Of a DNA stretch of 64,000 bases, positions 33,291 through 44,732 are shown one piece after another (within the stretch, counting starts at the first letter, position 1; every line of letters starts with the position of its first letter). The stretch comes from Gnetum montanum (lineage: Eukaryota > Streptophyta > Gnetopsida > Gnetales > Gnetaceae): NCBI GenBank assembly GCA_015680685.1, contig MNCI01015933.1:585057-649056 (forward strand), in the 5' to 3' direction. A program made the translations under genes and the position numbers. Below the pieces are notes generated by a model. It ran no database searches and was not told the DNA's origin. It saw only the letters and a program-made list of their open reading frames with translations.

Positions 33291-35339
33291 AAAATATGAT
33301 CGATAATTTTAATAGAACATAAAATTTGAAAATGGAAAAGCAAAAATGAGCAAAAATATTGGAGATGAAATGCATTAAACCAAGAAAATAATAGTTAATG
33401 TTGCATTACATAAATATGAACACAAACATGGGGGAAATATCAAAAGGAAAAGGAAGGGACTTAGTGGATCAATCTTCAATCCATCTGCTTATGGAAGATT
33501 GATTCTTGAACAACAACGAGAGTCCAACAACAAGTAACTACTCATAGTAACAACTAGAAGTATCCAAGAAGCAATACACTAGGTAGTGAGTTGTAGGTAG
33601 CAATATCAACACTAACATGGAAATAGAGAAGGGGTATAGGAGGAGATGGTGGGATGGAACAAGAGAAGGGAAGAGGAAGCAAGATATGAAAAGCAAAGGA
33701 TAGAATCCAAGAGACTTTGCTTAATCTTCCCTCTATGCCTCTTCATCCATGTGTATGAGTTTTTATACCCCTTACATTCTTCTCCTTCTTCTTTTTCACT
33801 TTGAAAAAGAAGCATGGGTGCCATGTGTCTTTAATGCATGGCAATTAGAGATCTTATTTATCTTCTAATTGATATTTGTATGTCCAAAATCTTTACAATT
33901 AATCTCCAAATATACTTTATGATATGAATCTCTTCATGCTTGCCACATGTAGATATTATATAAGATCAAGAGTATTCACGAATAAATCATAAATGTCAAT
34001 TAAGGCAATAACCATGTGCGCGCACATATACTTGCAACAGATATGATATTCTAGGTAGCAAGAAGCCAAAGGTGGTTCTCAAAGATCCTCCAATTTCATG
34101 AGATAAAGCATAGCCTACGAATCTAAATATATTATTACTGGCCTTTATCAAACCCACCAGAGACTGTCCCCGTAGTAGTTAATATCACAGAAAATTAATG
34201 GTCATCTTAGTAATTAGTGGCAGCTGGTACTTCACTTAGTTTAGTTTACATTCAATGGCATCTTACAAGCTCTTGTGAGCAAGCAACGATAAGGTTTCAT
34301 TCATGGCCGATGTTGACGTCAACATTGAGCCCTAACCAAATCAACAAAGAAAACATCAAGCGCTTTACCAAGTTTTAAAACTTTTTAATATATTTTTAAA
34401 ATATTTTAAAATAGTATTCAATATTCAATATATATTATAATGCATACATGCATATACACACACATACCTACTTACATAATAATTATGATTATTTTAGATA
34501 AACTTGATTATTTTAGATAAACTTAATATTATATACTTTTAGAAATATACCTAAAGAAATTTAATTCAATGCTTTATAAATTTTATTAAGAGACATAAAT
34601 AGACTAAGGTACTATCTTATAGCTCCTTCAATACATATGTTAACAAATTTAATGAGATCCTTGATGATCATAGACAAGAAGAATTAAACCAATTATTATT
34701 ATTATTATTATTGAAGGAAAGAGAGGAACTCTAACTCTATGCCATCATCATGAACTCAACGTGTAGTCACTACAAATCAGTTTGGGCATGAGAAAGAATG
34801 AGCTTTACATTCCAACAGTTGGATGCTAGCTCAAATCCTTTCTAGCACACTGTAAATTCCTCACATTGAGTTATCTCATCATAATTTGGGATGAATCACT
34901 AAATAGAAATAACTCAAAATTATACATGTCATTTTAAATAAATGCAACCCAAAGGAAAATACCATGGCACCAAATCAACTTCAAAGGTAGCACCATAAAA
35001 CAACATGTAGGTAATAGGTAACTTAATAAGATATGATTCTTATGACTTAGCCTTGAAGAACTTATTTTTAAATTTAATTAATGAAAGAGTTACAAGGATT
35101 TCCATAATCTATTGAGTACCCTTAATAAAAACTAAGCATTGAATTTAAATATCTTTGAAGTTAATTTCTAAGGAATGCACCTATATGAATATAATCCTAA
35201 AGTAATATGCTATGCATGGTACTACAATAAGATATGATATTATAAATGCAATAAGATGAAATGCACTTTAAGTATGTGTAATATCTAATGCAGCACACAC
35301 ACACACTTTTATTTATAACTATAATTTATAAATTATTGA
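33291..35339 (-). other. Unassigned AT-rich region, probably the 3' end and LTR of TE-E
   Basis: No coding domain found. On the minus strand GGGGTATAAAAACTC near 33758-33772 is a good TATA box, consistent with an LTR of TE-E, whose integrase ends just to the right. (AC)n runs lie near 34455 and 35291. I could not find paired LTR ends or a duplication, so the boundary with TE-D is open. Confidence 0.35.
34691..34713. repeat. (ATT)n microsatellite
   Basis: About seven ATT units, AATTATTATTATTATTATTA and onward. Confidence 0.9.
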
Positions 35340-36758
35340 TCTACTAGGTATTCACGTGGAATACCTATATTAAAATATTTAAGGTGGAACACATTGAAGT
35401 TTTTAGTAAACTTGTTGCCTTGAAGGTTGATTGTCTTGTAAATGTTAGGGGCTACCACCTCCATGACCTGGTATGGTCCTCACCACATTGGTGAGAACTT
35501 AGTTTGAGGACCTTGTTGCCTAAAATCTCTATATCTTTCCAAGACTAGATCACCTATTTAAAAGGATTTAGATGCAAAAGTTTTATCAAATCATCTTTTA
35601 ATAATGGTTTTATGATTTAATACATTTTCTACTACTTTTAAACTTTTAAGTTCAACATTCCAAAGATCATAAGATCAAGCAATAAGACTTTCATTAGGAT
35701 TTAGGTAATCTAGGAAAAACTCATGCATAGGAATTTGTAATTTGATGAGTAATATAAGTTTTGAACATAAACTAGCTCAAAAGGAGTGACCTTAAAATAT
35801 TCTTTGTAATGAATATGATTTGTCCATACAACCCATTTTACTTTTTCATGCCAATATTTTGGGTTGTCATTAATCATCCTTTTAACTCCACCTAGAAGCT
35901 TTTTGTTGGAAGATTTTGCTAATCCATTTTCTTAAGGGTAATATTCCATAACATATTTGATTAGGATTTCATTTTTCATAGCCCATTCAGTACTTTCTAC
36001 TAAGATGAAGAAATGACCATTGTTGACTACTAGTGCATATGGATGTCTATATCGTGTTATGATAACTTCCTTTAAGAATTTAATAACCTCTTGAGATGTA
36101 GCTCTTCTAGTTGGTTTGGCTTCTAGCCAACATGCAATGTAGTCAATTGCCATTAAAATAAATTTATGTTGGCCTGATGATGGTGGGTTGATGGTTTCGA
36201 TAAAATCAAGGGTCCATTGTGCAAAATGTCTTATTTCAATAATAGGTTGTAGAGGTGTTTAGCTTTTAGGATCTCTTCATTTGAATATTTGACATTAGAT
36301 GCAAGTTTTTGATATATTATAAGCATTGATAGTCATAGTTGGCAAGTAATAACCAGACTTTGTAATCTTGTGAGTTCAAATGGATAACCTAGGTGTCCTT
36401 CATCATGTAAGCTTTTTACCACAACGTTGGCTTCTTCTTTATCTAAACACATAAGGAAAACTCCTTCAAATTTTTCTCTAAAAAGATTACCATTAAGCAT
36501 GGTAAATTTAGAGCTTTAAAATATTAGTACCTTATGCTTGTACCTAGGTAAGTTTGAAGAACAATGTTGGAAAGTTAAATAATATTTAATATCTCCATAC
36601 AAAGGACCATTTAAGCAATTTAGTGCAAATGGAACTAGGTTGTTATCTTCAAGTTGTAACACATGTATAGGTATTAGTTCAAGCTGAAATGGGACTTTTG
36701 ATTTTTCTAGGGTTGATGATTGGGTTATCAACTTGGCTAAACTAATTCCTGTTACTAG
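35340..36758 (-). pseudogene. TE-E integrase
   Basis: Minus strand from 36758: GISLAKLITQSS linker, LQLEDNNLVPF, then the zinc-binding part (VVVKSLHDEGHLGYPF near 36400). The catalytic core follows: AQWTLDFIETINPPSSGQHK (first Asp kept), MAIDYIACWLEAKPTRRATS, RYRHPYALVVNNGHF (second Asp now Asn), and GLAKSSNKKLLGGVKRMI (Glu now Lys). The tail has YWHEKVKWVVW and FKVTPFELVYV. Its wording differs clearly from the Athila-like integrases and matches the GLAxSSNK type of plant gypsy elements. Its 5' part is displaced to 60937 by TE-F. Confidence 0.78.
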
Positions 36759-37583
36759 TGATGAGTGGCAAGTATACCCTACACCCAACCATACGAATCA
36801 CTAGTGTTCACACAACAATCTAGTTGAATTTCCTAGACTTTAGTTCTTTAAGTACACCAGTTTCTAGGAGGTAAATCTAATCATTGCAATCATTGTCTTC
36901 TCAGTTCGAATTGTGACATGCAAGTGTATGATTAAGTGTAGCTAAGGCATATGATTTTTATCATTTTATCTTTTATGGTTTAATCACCTAAGGGCTGGAA
37001 ACAAAGAAAATTTAATATGTAATTTATCTAATGAATCTAGTAACTAACACTTAACTAATCCTAACATAGGCATCCATTTCCACTTTCCATACACATATTG
37101 AACATGTTATAGCACCACTGGGTTACCAAGTGTTAAGTGCTATTGGGGTTAGTAAGCATTAATGTATGCTCAAATTGGTCATGCTTATGTTTGCTATTTA
37201 GCTTATATTAATTGCTTAGTTAAAATTCATTAAAGTAGATTGCATGAATATTAAATGCATAAAGAAAGCATTAATTTATTCCAAGTGTTGCAAAGTTTGA
37301 TCAGAAAAGCTCATCTTTATTGTTATCCACATTGTTGTGCTCAGGCACATCAGTGCTCAAATAAAGATTTGTACACTTCTTTGACTCCTATTGTAGGCAC
37401 TTAGAAAATATTCTAACTCTAGGGAAAATAAGCTACAAGAGCTTTGCTAACAACTAATGGAAAGATGAATGAATTGTGCATCCAAGTGTTGTATTTATAG
37501 GTCAGCATGCATCCCATGATATTAGATATCCGATAGTGCATCATGGACTATGATATCGGGGCTTGACAAAAAATGGTTCATCA
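36759..37583 (-). repeat. TE-F 3' LTR
   Basis: 825 bp, TGATGAGTGG to GTTCATCA, paired with 60116-60936. The array (37510-37565) has GATATC/ATCCGATA units. Confidence 0.88.
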
Positions 37584-38424
37584 TACCCTAATGATTGAAT
37601 GAAAACTCAAACAAGTTCTTTATAAAATATTGGGAAGGTATGGGATTATTGACTAACCAACTGACACACAAACTAACTCAGATCAAACAAATAGATGTTA
37701 AGTGCACAAGTGTATGGATTTATAATCTTTTACAAAATTTGATGTTCATGATAACAAAATTGAACACCTTAGCAAAATTTGACATCCAAACCACTTTTCC
37801 AACTTGAAAATGAGGGAGAAGATTAAATGGTCTTGAAGAGATTCCATTGCATGGCTTTTGATACCTACTTCTATAGTTGTTTAGGTTGTTAACTCCTTTC
37901 CACTCTAGTTCACTTATTTGTCAGTTGGGATAGTTTTGCTTCCAATCCATGCTTTCCTTTTGGTACCATCTGTAATCACAATAGAATCAAGGATTAGCTT
38001 GTGATGTGTAACTTATAACATATAGGTACCTTGCCTCTCTTAGGCAGTTATGCTTAGCTAAGTTGTGATTATAGTAGATTGATTATTTTAATATTATTTA
38101 ATTTTTGTGGGTATTAGAGTTTGTTCAAAGGTTTTAACCTCATAAATTGCTGATTTTAATGTTATTTCATTAGTTAAAACTTTGTGGGAGTTACAAAATT
38201 TTTGAAAAAATTTTCATCAAAAACCTATGTGGTCCCCACAATGTAGATCTTACCTTTGATAGCAGTAGGACTAAAAAGAAGGCTAAATCAGACAAGTGAT
38301 TGGAAAGTTATGGCTTTGGAAGGTTCTGGGCTCTAAAAATTATCAACATTAAAGGTAAGGAAAAATCAAAGAGTTTTAACATAACTTGAAGTTCTTAGAG
38401 AGCTAGAAAAGCCATGAACATAAT
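37584..38424 (-). other. TE-F polypurine tract, accessory-ORF stub and leader
   Basis: On the minus strand a junction TGTGATTACAG|ATGGTACC lies at 37965-37957, followed by only about 370 bp with many stops before the LTR, so the accessory ORF is reduced to a stub. The leader (37975-38424) aligns with the leader of TE-C (6370-6740), for example CTTTGGAAGGTT. TE-J interrupts it at 38425, so any internal promoter is not visible. Confidence 0.5.
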
Positions 38425-39380
38425 TGATTGGACGCGATATCGCATCCCTTGCGATATCGCGTATGCAATATCACGTCATCCCCTGCGATATCACGTACAC
38501 GATATCGTGGTCCGCCACCATATCTATAAATAAGAGGCGGCACTCCCCTTATTCATCATCCTAGGCTTAAAGTAGGGAAACTCTGGTGGATTGATCACCC
38601 CAAAGATAGATTATTTTCCATGTGTCCATAGTAGGAGTCCCCAAGTGAACGAATTTTTATTCGAGCAGCTTTGTACTTGAATGCAAGTTCTGTATGGAAA
38701 TAAAGATGAGCTTTGTGGATAAACCTTGCAGTACATGGAATAGGTTTATTACATGTTATTTCCTACCTATTATTTATTACTTGCAGTAGCACGGTATGAG
38801 TACGAATTGATTACGAGCATTTATGAATGTGTACGGTTAGTCAAGGAATCGGTTACTCATCGCGATTAGTCTCTCTCACCCTTATCTCCTAGAATGCAAG
38901 ATAAGTACGACTTGGTTACGAGCATTCAAGGATGTGTATAGTTAGCTAAGTAATAGATGCTTATCATGTTTAGGTTAGTTAAGTGCCTCAGTATGACCAC
39001 TTCGAGCATGTGCGTTATGTGTGGTGATCCCAGTAACGATTAGCGTTTGGTAGCAACAGTTGCATAGTTTAGGGTGTGTACAGTAAGTGGGAATGGATGC
39101 TGATGCTAGGGACTTAGTGCATTAGTTAGAGTTAGTCTTATTTTCTCAACCCTTTCCTTGTAGTGCAGAAGACATAAACAGAAAGACCAAAAAAATCATA
39201 TACCTTAGACTTGCTTAACCATACACCGTGACACATACAAGTAAGTCTGGGAAGACAACGATTAATTAACCCCAAGTGTTCCAAGCGGTGTGTAGGCATT
39301 TAATCTGTGAAGTTCGACCAGATCATGCATGCAACACTCATATTCGTATGGTTGGGTGTAGGGATACCCGCCACTCATCA
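38425..39380 (+). repeat. TE-J 5' LTR
   Basis: 956 bp, TGATTGGACG to CACTCATCA. The palindrome array (38434-38509) has GCGATATCGCGTATGC and CGTACACGATATCGTGG. TATAAATA is at 38525-38532. The 3' copy carries one extra array unit of roughly 35-40 bp. Confidence 0.9.
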
Positions 39381-39400
39381 TTGGCGCCATTGCCGAGGAC
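39381..39400 (+). promoter_or_regulatory. TE-J primer binding site (tRNA-Asp)
   Basis: TTGGCGCCATTGCCGAGGAC follows the LTR end. It is the best-kept copy in the window: TGGCGCC-TTGCCG-GGA matches the plant tRNA-Asp 3' end with two mismatches. Confidence 0.8.
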
Positions 39401-39523
39401 TAAGTGTTTGTACGCCAAATAGAACATAAGGAAATCATTCAAATCATTGGGAGCCTTAACAAACCTTCAAGTTAATTAATTAATTAAGAATTTATATAGC
39501 GGTGAAATAGCACATTGGTAAAA

Positions 39524-41840
39524 ATGACTTCTTCTCACAAATCTGATTCACCACCTAGGACTAACACTAGAGACAGTCGGCAACATACAACGCATAACCA
39601 CAATCAGCCAAGTCCTAAACAGTACAAGATAACATATACTCATCTTGATGAGTATATTTCTGATTACACTTTTATCCTCCATCAAGAAGATTAGCTACTA
39701 TGGAGAGATCTGCAAGGTAACATCGTGTTACCCCCAGATCGATCAATCCCTAACATGCTCTTTTGTGCCTTAGCACAGACTGGCATGCAAGACTTATTTG
39801 CTGAATACATTGTTGAAGATTTTGATATGAGGGATTACCATCCCACAGATGTGCAATGTATGAGGGACTTAAGGTAGGAGAGTCAACATACACTATTGAA
39901 GGGCAAGGTCCCGCACATCCTTAGTGAAATAGGAGATGAGGAACCCCTTATAATGGGTTCTTTAGCAAATGATGTTCCCCCTCCTAACTATGGTGAGAAG
40001 GTGAGGCATCAAAACCTACGCTCAACAATTCATACTATTGGTTTTGATCCCCATGAACACCAACTGTTCATGGAAGGAACAACAACTCACGCTAAGGATG
40101 GGCACTTAGATCGTTATAATGATCGGGGCTGAAGCAGCTGAAGAGAAGGTAAGAAACATTGCCATGGTGATGGATCTCCTTCTTCTTCTCCTTCATCTCA
40201 CCACTCACCCTCTCCTTCCACATCTGGGCACAACCATCGTGAACATAACGGTGAGGGTAAAGGTAAGGAAGATGAGAGACCTCGACAGGAAGGTCGAGAG
40301 ATAGGACAAGGGAAAGGACGTAGGGAGAGTAGGGAACCAAGAAGACATCATAGGTGTCATGAAAGAGATAATCATGATGAACCTCTACTCGCAACCCAAA
40401 GTATGCTTGACATTACAGAGGCTATTAGGATTCCAACAAGGCACTTAAAAGACAGTCAGATCAAGCGTTTGGACATAAATAATATCCCACATTTTGAAGG
40501 GGGATACAACACTAATCCACAGTATCATTTATAGGCATTCCATGATGCCTATGCCTTGCAGAATATAGACAATGAGTGGCAGAAGCTTAAATTGTTCCCA
40601 AGGATACTCACTAAAGAAGTAGAGAGTTGGTAGCGGTCCGTAGAACTAGAAACCATCAGGAGGTGGAGTACGATGCTTGAAATCTTCAACAATAAATATC
40701 AGACATACTCCAGAGTGTCCAATTTGCATAAGAGATCCAAGGCTAGAAACAAGGTGCTTATGAACCCTTGGATGCTACCATTGCCCACTACTATACATTG
40801 TTACATCGTTGCCTGGGCCATGGGTATGCTTAGCAGGATCAAATTCGCCACATCGTGGATGGGCTAAGGCACGAAACGAGAAGAATGCTTGGGACTTATG
40901 CCCAAGGGAGACTATCCCGACTTAGAGCCCAGGAAGTACACCACTTGTTGGAACAAGTAGTGCAAGAAGAGGGTGAACTACGTAAGAGGGAAAGTGCGGA
41001 AGAATACAACCGCGATCCCTCCCTTCAAAAGAAGGTAGTGAAATTCTATGATGAGGAGGATGAGTCACCACTCGAAGAGTAGACCAAAGTAGTGACAAAG
41101 GTAGACCAAATGTGGGATTTCTTAGACTTAAGAATTGAAACAGTCTTGAAAATTGTAGACCAAATGTAGTGACAACCGAAGTATCGGCCAAGGTAGACCA
41201 AATGTGGGATTTCTTAGACTTAAGAATTGAAACAGTCTTGAAAATTGTAAAAGAGTCTAAGGAGGAATGAAGTAGTGACAAAGGTAAAACAAAGTGGAGA
41301 AATTCAAGCCCTGCACATAACAAGGGTAAGGGAAAAATTTCTATCTCTAATGAGGCTGTTGACTCTAACATAGACGATGATGGTGGATGTGAGGTCTGCT
41401 ACTATGACCATCCTAAGGGATGTTGCCCAGTGATCTCACATCTGCAGGAGTCTGGGGTGTATGCACTAAATCCAAGACTCAACCAATGGCAAACACCCCA
41501 AAGGTTACCTTATCCACAAGGTAACCCAAGGCAGTTCCACCAACCACTAACGTGTTATCCAAGTGAAACTCCACCACAGCCCATTGGATAACATCAGTGG
41601 TGGAAATACCCACAGTCATGGGGGATGCCACCGCCAACACAATAGTACCCATACCGGTAGCCCAATCCTTATGGTTATTATGTGCAGCAGCCGGTTTCTC
41701 CAGGTGACTCTATGGGTCACACTACTCCCCAATGTCACTACCGAGTTCAGGAGTACTTCAGGAGGACTCCTTCTCCTCCGGGAGACATCTCACACTTATC
41801 CCATCCTCCAACTCCATCTGCACCTCTTCCACCTGTAGTT
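39524..41840 (+). pseudogene. TE-J gag and Pro-rich linker
   Basis: ATG at 39524 (MTSSHKSDSPPR). Then DEYISDYTFILHQED, a Ser/His-rich middle (40180-40330) and the core: LDINNIPHFEGGYNTNPQY, YALQNIDNEWQKLKLFPRIL, MLEIFNNKYQTYSRVSNL, LRHETRRMLGTYAQGRLSRL and EEGELRKRESAEEYNRDPSL. The knuckle CEVCYYDHPKGCC is near 41391-41429. The first 400 codons hold one frame with six stops, mostly where CAG or CGA is expected. A frameshift lies near 40735. The tail (41680-41900) is Pro/Gln-rich. A tandem duplication sits at 41079-41248. Confidence 0.78.
41079..41248 (+). repeat. Tandem duplication inside TE-J gag
   Basis: A 56-bp unit (GTAGACCAAATGTGGGATTT and onward) occurs at 41101-41156 and again at 41193-41248, with related flanking text. 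It adds about 92 bp and scrambles the frame before the knuckle. Confidence 0.8.
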
Positions 41841-42845
41841 CCCATACAACCTGTTCCAACAATGCAAGGGGAACTACCTACTCAATTGCAGCAAAGTAAC
41901 ACTGCGAGAGCTGTAAATATTCAGCCTGTAAATATTCAACTAGGTGCTGGTTCTATCAACTGTACAAAGAGAAGGTCCTTCTTTAGAACCAGAAGCTCTG
42001 AGAAACTCTCGCAACAACAAACGGTTGAGACAGTGTACATGCCTCCAACAATTAACACTTTGGAGCATCCTTCAGTCCAAAAGAACTATACTCATACGGT
42101 TATGTTGACACATACCATAACCGATTGGATCAAGGTAGGCCACCTTCCTAGGAAACTATCTAACCCTGGGAGCCCCTTAATTTATTTGCAAATCACTGGA
42201 AATGCACCACATCAGGCTCTTCTTAACTCAGGTTCCAGAGTCAATTTAATATCACGAAAAATGTATCAAGCCTAGAACCTATCGCAACTTAAGAAGAGTA
42301 ACATCCAACGGGAGCTGGCTGACCAGTTCATCACCATTTCCTTAGGATTGGTGGAGGACATCATCACCACTATGTGTGGGTGGTCATACCTAGCCGATTT
42401 ACTGGTGATTGAAGTTAACAACGAAGGAGGCTTCCCAATTATAATGGGAAGGCCATTGCTAAGTACAGTAGATGCGTACCTAGGAATCCATGATCTTTCC
42501 TTGCAAATCTCTAAGATAAATATTTACAGAAAGATTGAGAAGAAGAAAGTTCCATGCATCACATCTAGTGATTCATCGGGTGATGACATGGAGGAAATGT
42601 CTCCATGTAACAGGTGTGCCCTTGAGACTTTGAAACAAAGGTGCCTATATATAGCAACCACACAACCAGTAATAGACACCCTGTGGTTGACAGCTGCTCA
42701 AAAGAGCAAACAAATATGCATGGAACGAACTAAGGAGACAACTAATGCTAACAACGAAGGCATAGACACCTTAGAATATGAATGTCGCCAACTTCCATCC
42801 CTCAACCTAAAAACATCAATGGGAAGAAGTTGGGCACTTCTATGA
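41841..42845 (+). pseudogene. TE-J aspartic protease region
   Basis: Homologous to the AP of TE-A over its whole length (HTITDWIKVGHLPRKLSNP, VEDIITTMCGWSYLADLLVI, GGFPIIMGRPLLSTVDAYLG, SSDSSGDDMEEMSPCNRCAL). The catalytic Asp is changed: LLNSGSRVNL. One TAG splits the frame near 42275. The C-terminal tail (to 42845) ends in MGRSWALL and runs into the non-coding region, with no RT. Confidence 0.75.
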
Positions 42846-44732
42846 AATTCAAATAGATGTTCATTATTTCAGATCTCTCCCTTACAACTCAATCATGGTG
42901 GAGATGGCCACCTATGCTAACTTTTAGAGGCCCTCAATTCTTTTTAATTTTTTTTACATGTTTTTGTTTTACACATTTTTGTTTTACACGTTTTTGTTTT
43001 ACACATTTTTGTTTTGCAAATTTCTTTAACTTTTCTTGTTTTTTTTTTACAACATCGTTATACTTTTCCATTTTGTGTGTGTGTGTGTGTGTGCCATCCA
43101 CCATGTAAGTTCATTACCCAATAAGTGTTTGGAACGATGGTATGAACTATTTTTCATTGATTGCTAATGTTTGGTTTTTACCTTTAAGTTACGATGTTGA
43201 TACTAAGGTATATTCTTTTGATATGGTAGGCAATGAGTCCACTTCATCCATCCATCCACCAAAGTGTATGGTTTCTTCTAGCTTAGGAAATGTACAGTCC
43301 CCTTCCTAATAAGAACTTTAGCAAATTGGTGACTGGGTACTTCTCAAACTAAGGAAGGACTCAAGGTTTGAAAAGGGTGTGACTTCAAGGGAACTTGATG
43401 CATTTGTGTTAGCCATTCTCTTGGGTGCTTGGATGTTTTCTTCTTGAGTTTTCTTGCCATTCCAATGTTACCCAATTCTAAGAAGCTGAGACAATAAAAA
43501 TAAAAAGTCTTTGCATGGTGTGGTTCTCACGCATAAAAACACAAAACACAAAAANGGTGGTAGCTTTTGGAGATGCATTCTTGTTACCCCAGTGGATGGT
43601 TTGGCCAAGTGTGTTGATGTGAAGTCACTGGATGTGGTTGGTTTGAGGCCAAAGTTGGAATGAGATTTGCCAAGTCACATTAATCATACAACACATAAGG
43701 GGCTATACACCACCTTGTTCTTGGGATTCCATTTCATCCTCTTCTCTCCACTCTTCTTTCCATTGCTCACCTCATTGCCGGGTATATCATTAGTGTATAT
43801 TTTAGTAGATGCATTGTTTTCTTTTTGGTAAATTCTAATGGTTAAGACTCTAACTCTTGTTCCAAAGGACATTCCTAGAGCCTACGGACTCTTTGAATGT
43901 GGGTTTGTCAAGGCATTAAGGGCATGAGCCTGCTTTGGGGAGGACCCACTGACATTCCTATTTGGTGCATTAGTTAAGCTCTTTTCCTTAACATTTTGCA
44001 ATTAATTTTATTTTATTCATTTCTATCTTGACATCTCTTTTATCGATGTCCTCGTTGTCTCTTTTTCTTCCTCTTTCTTGTTCTTATTCTTTCTCCATTC
44101 TATTGCTACCAGAGGTTCGCAATTAGTCATGGGGTTACGGGGCCCACTTTTTTTTATTTTCTCCTAGCCCCGAATTTTTTCAATTTTCTTCCTAACCCCT
44201 ACACCTTCAGTAGTCATCATTTATATATTCCCAGATCCATAATCAGCCATACCACAACCTAGCCAATGGACTTACACCGAAGCAAGGTATTACCCACATT
44301 GAAATTTATTTACCCTTGCTAATATACGACTGTGGTGTGTGTGCAAATGGCGATCATGCAATAATGAACTAGATCTAGAGGGAGCACTTGGAATGGAGCG
44401 GTGCTGAAAGCAGCTATGCAAGGAGAATGATTGATGATGCGCTTACGGATGGACAACGAAAGGTGCAATCTAGGCATTGGCAGCAGCAAGACTTCTTCTA
44501 TTTTCTTCTCTTCTCTTCTCTCTTCTCTTTTCTCTCAAGCTGCCAAATGTGGCCTAATGTCAATATAATAAGGTGTTCACCCTTGTTTTCATGAACACCA
44601 AGTTTTGTCAAGTCTTATAATAATGATTCTTTCACATGTCATTCCATTAGTTCCATTCCCTCAATAATCCCATACCTACCTGATATTATTGTAATGAACT
44701 CGAGGACGAGTTTTCATTTAGTCATGGGGGTA
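42846..44732 (+). other. TE-J 3' non-coding region and polypurine tract
   Basis: Internal polypurine-like site CTCAATCATGGTGGAGATGG (42889-42908). Minisatellite of TTTTTGTTTTACACA units (42935-43045) and (TG)n at 43074-43092. Single N at 43555. Conserved block GCCTGCTTTGGGGAGGACCC (43928-43947). A third TTAGTCATGGGG site near 44128. The terminal tract TTTAGTCATGGGGGTA (44717-44732) adjoins the 3' LTR. No gene. Confidence 0.55.
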
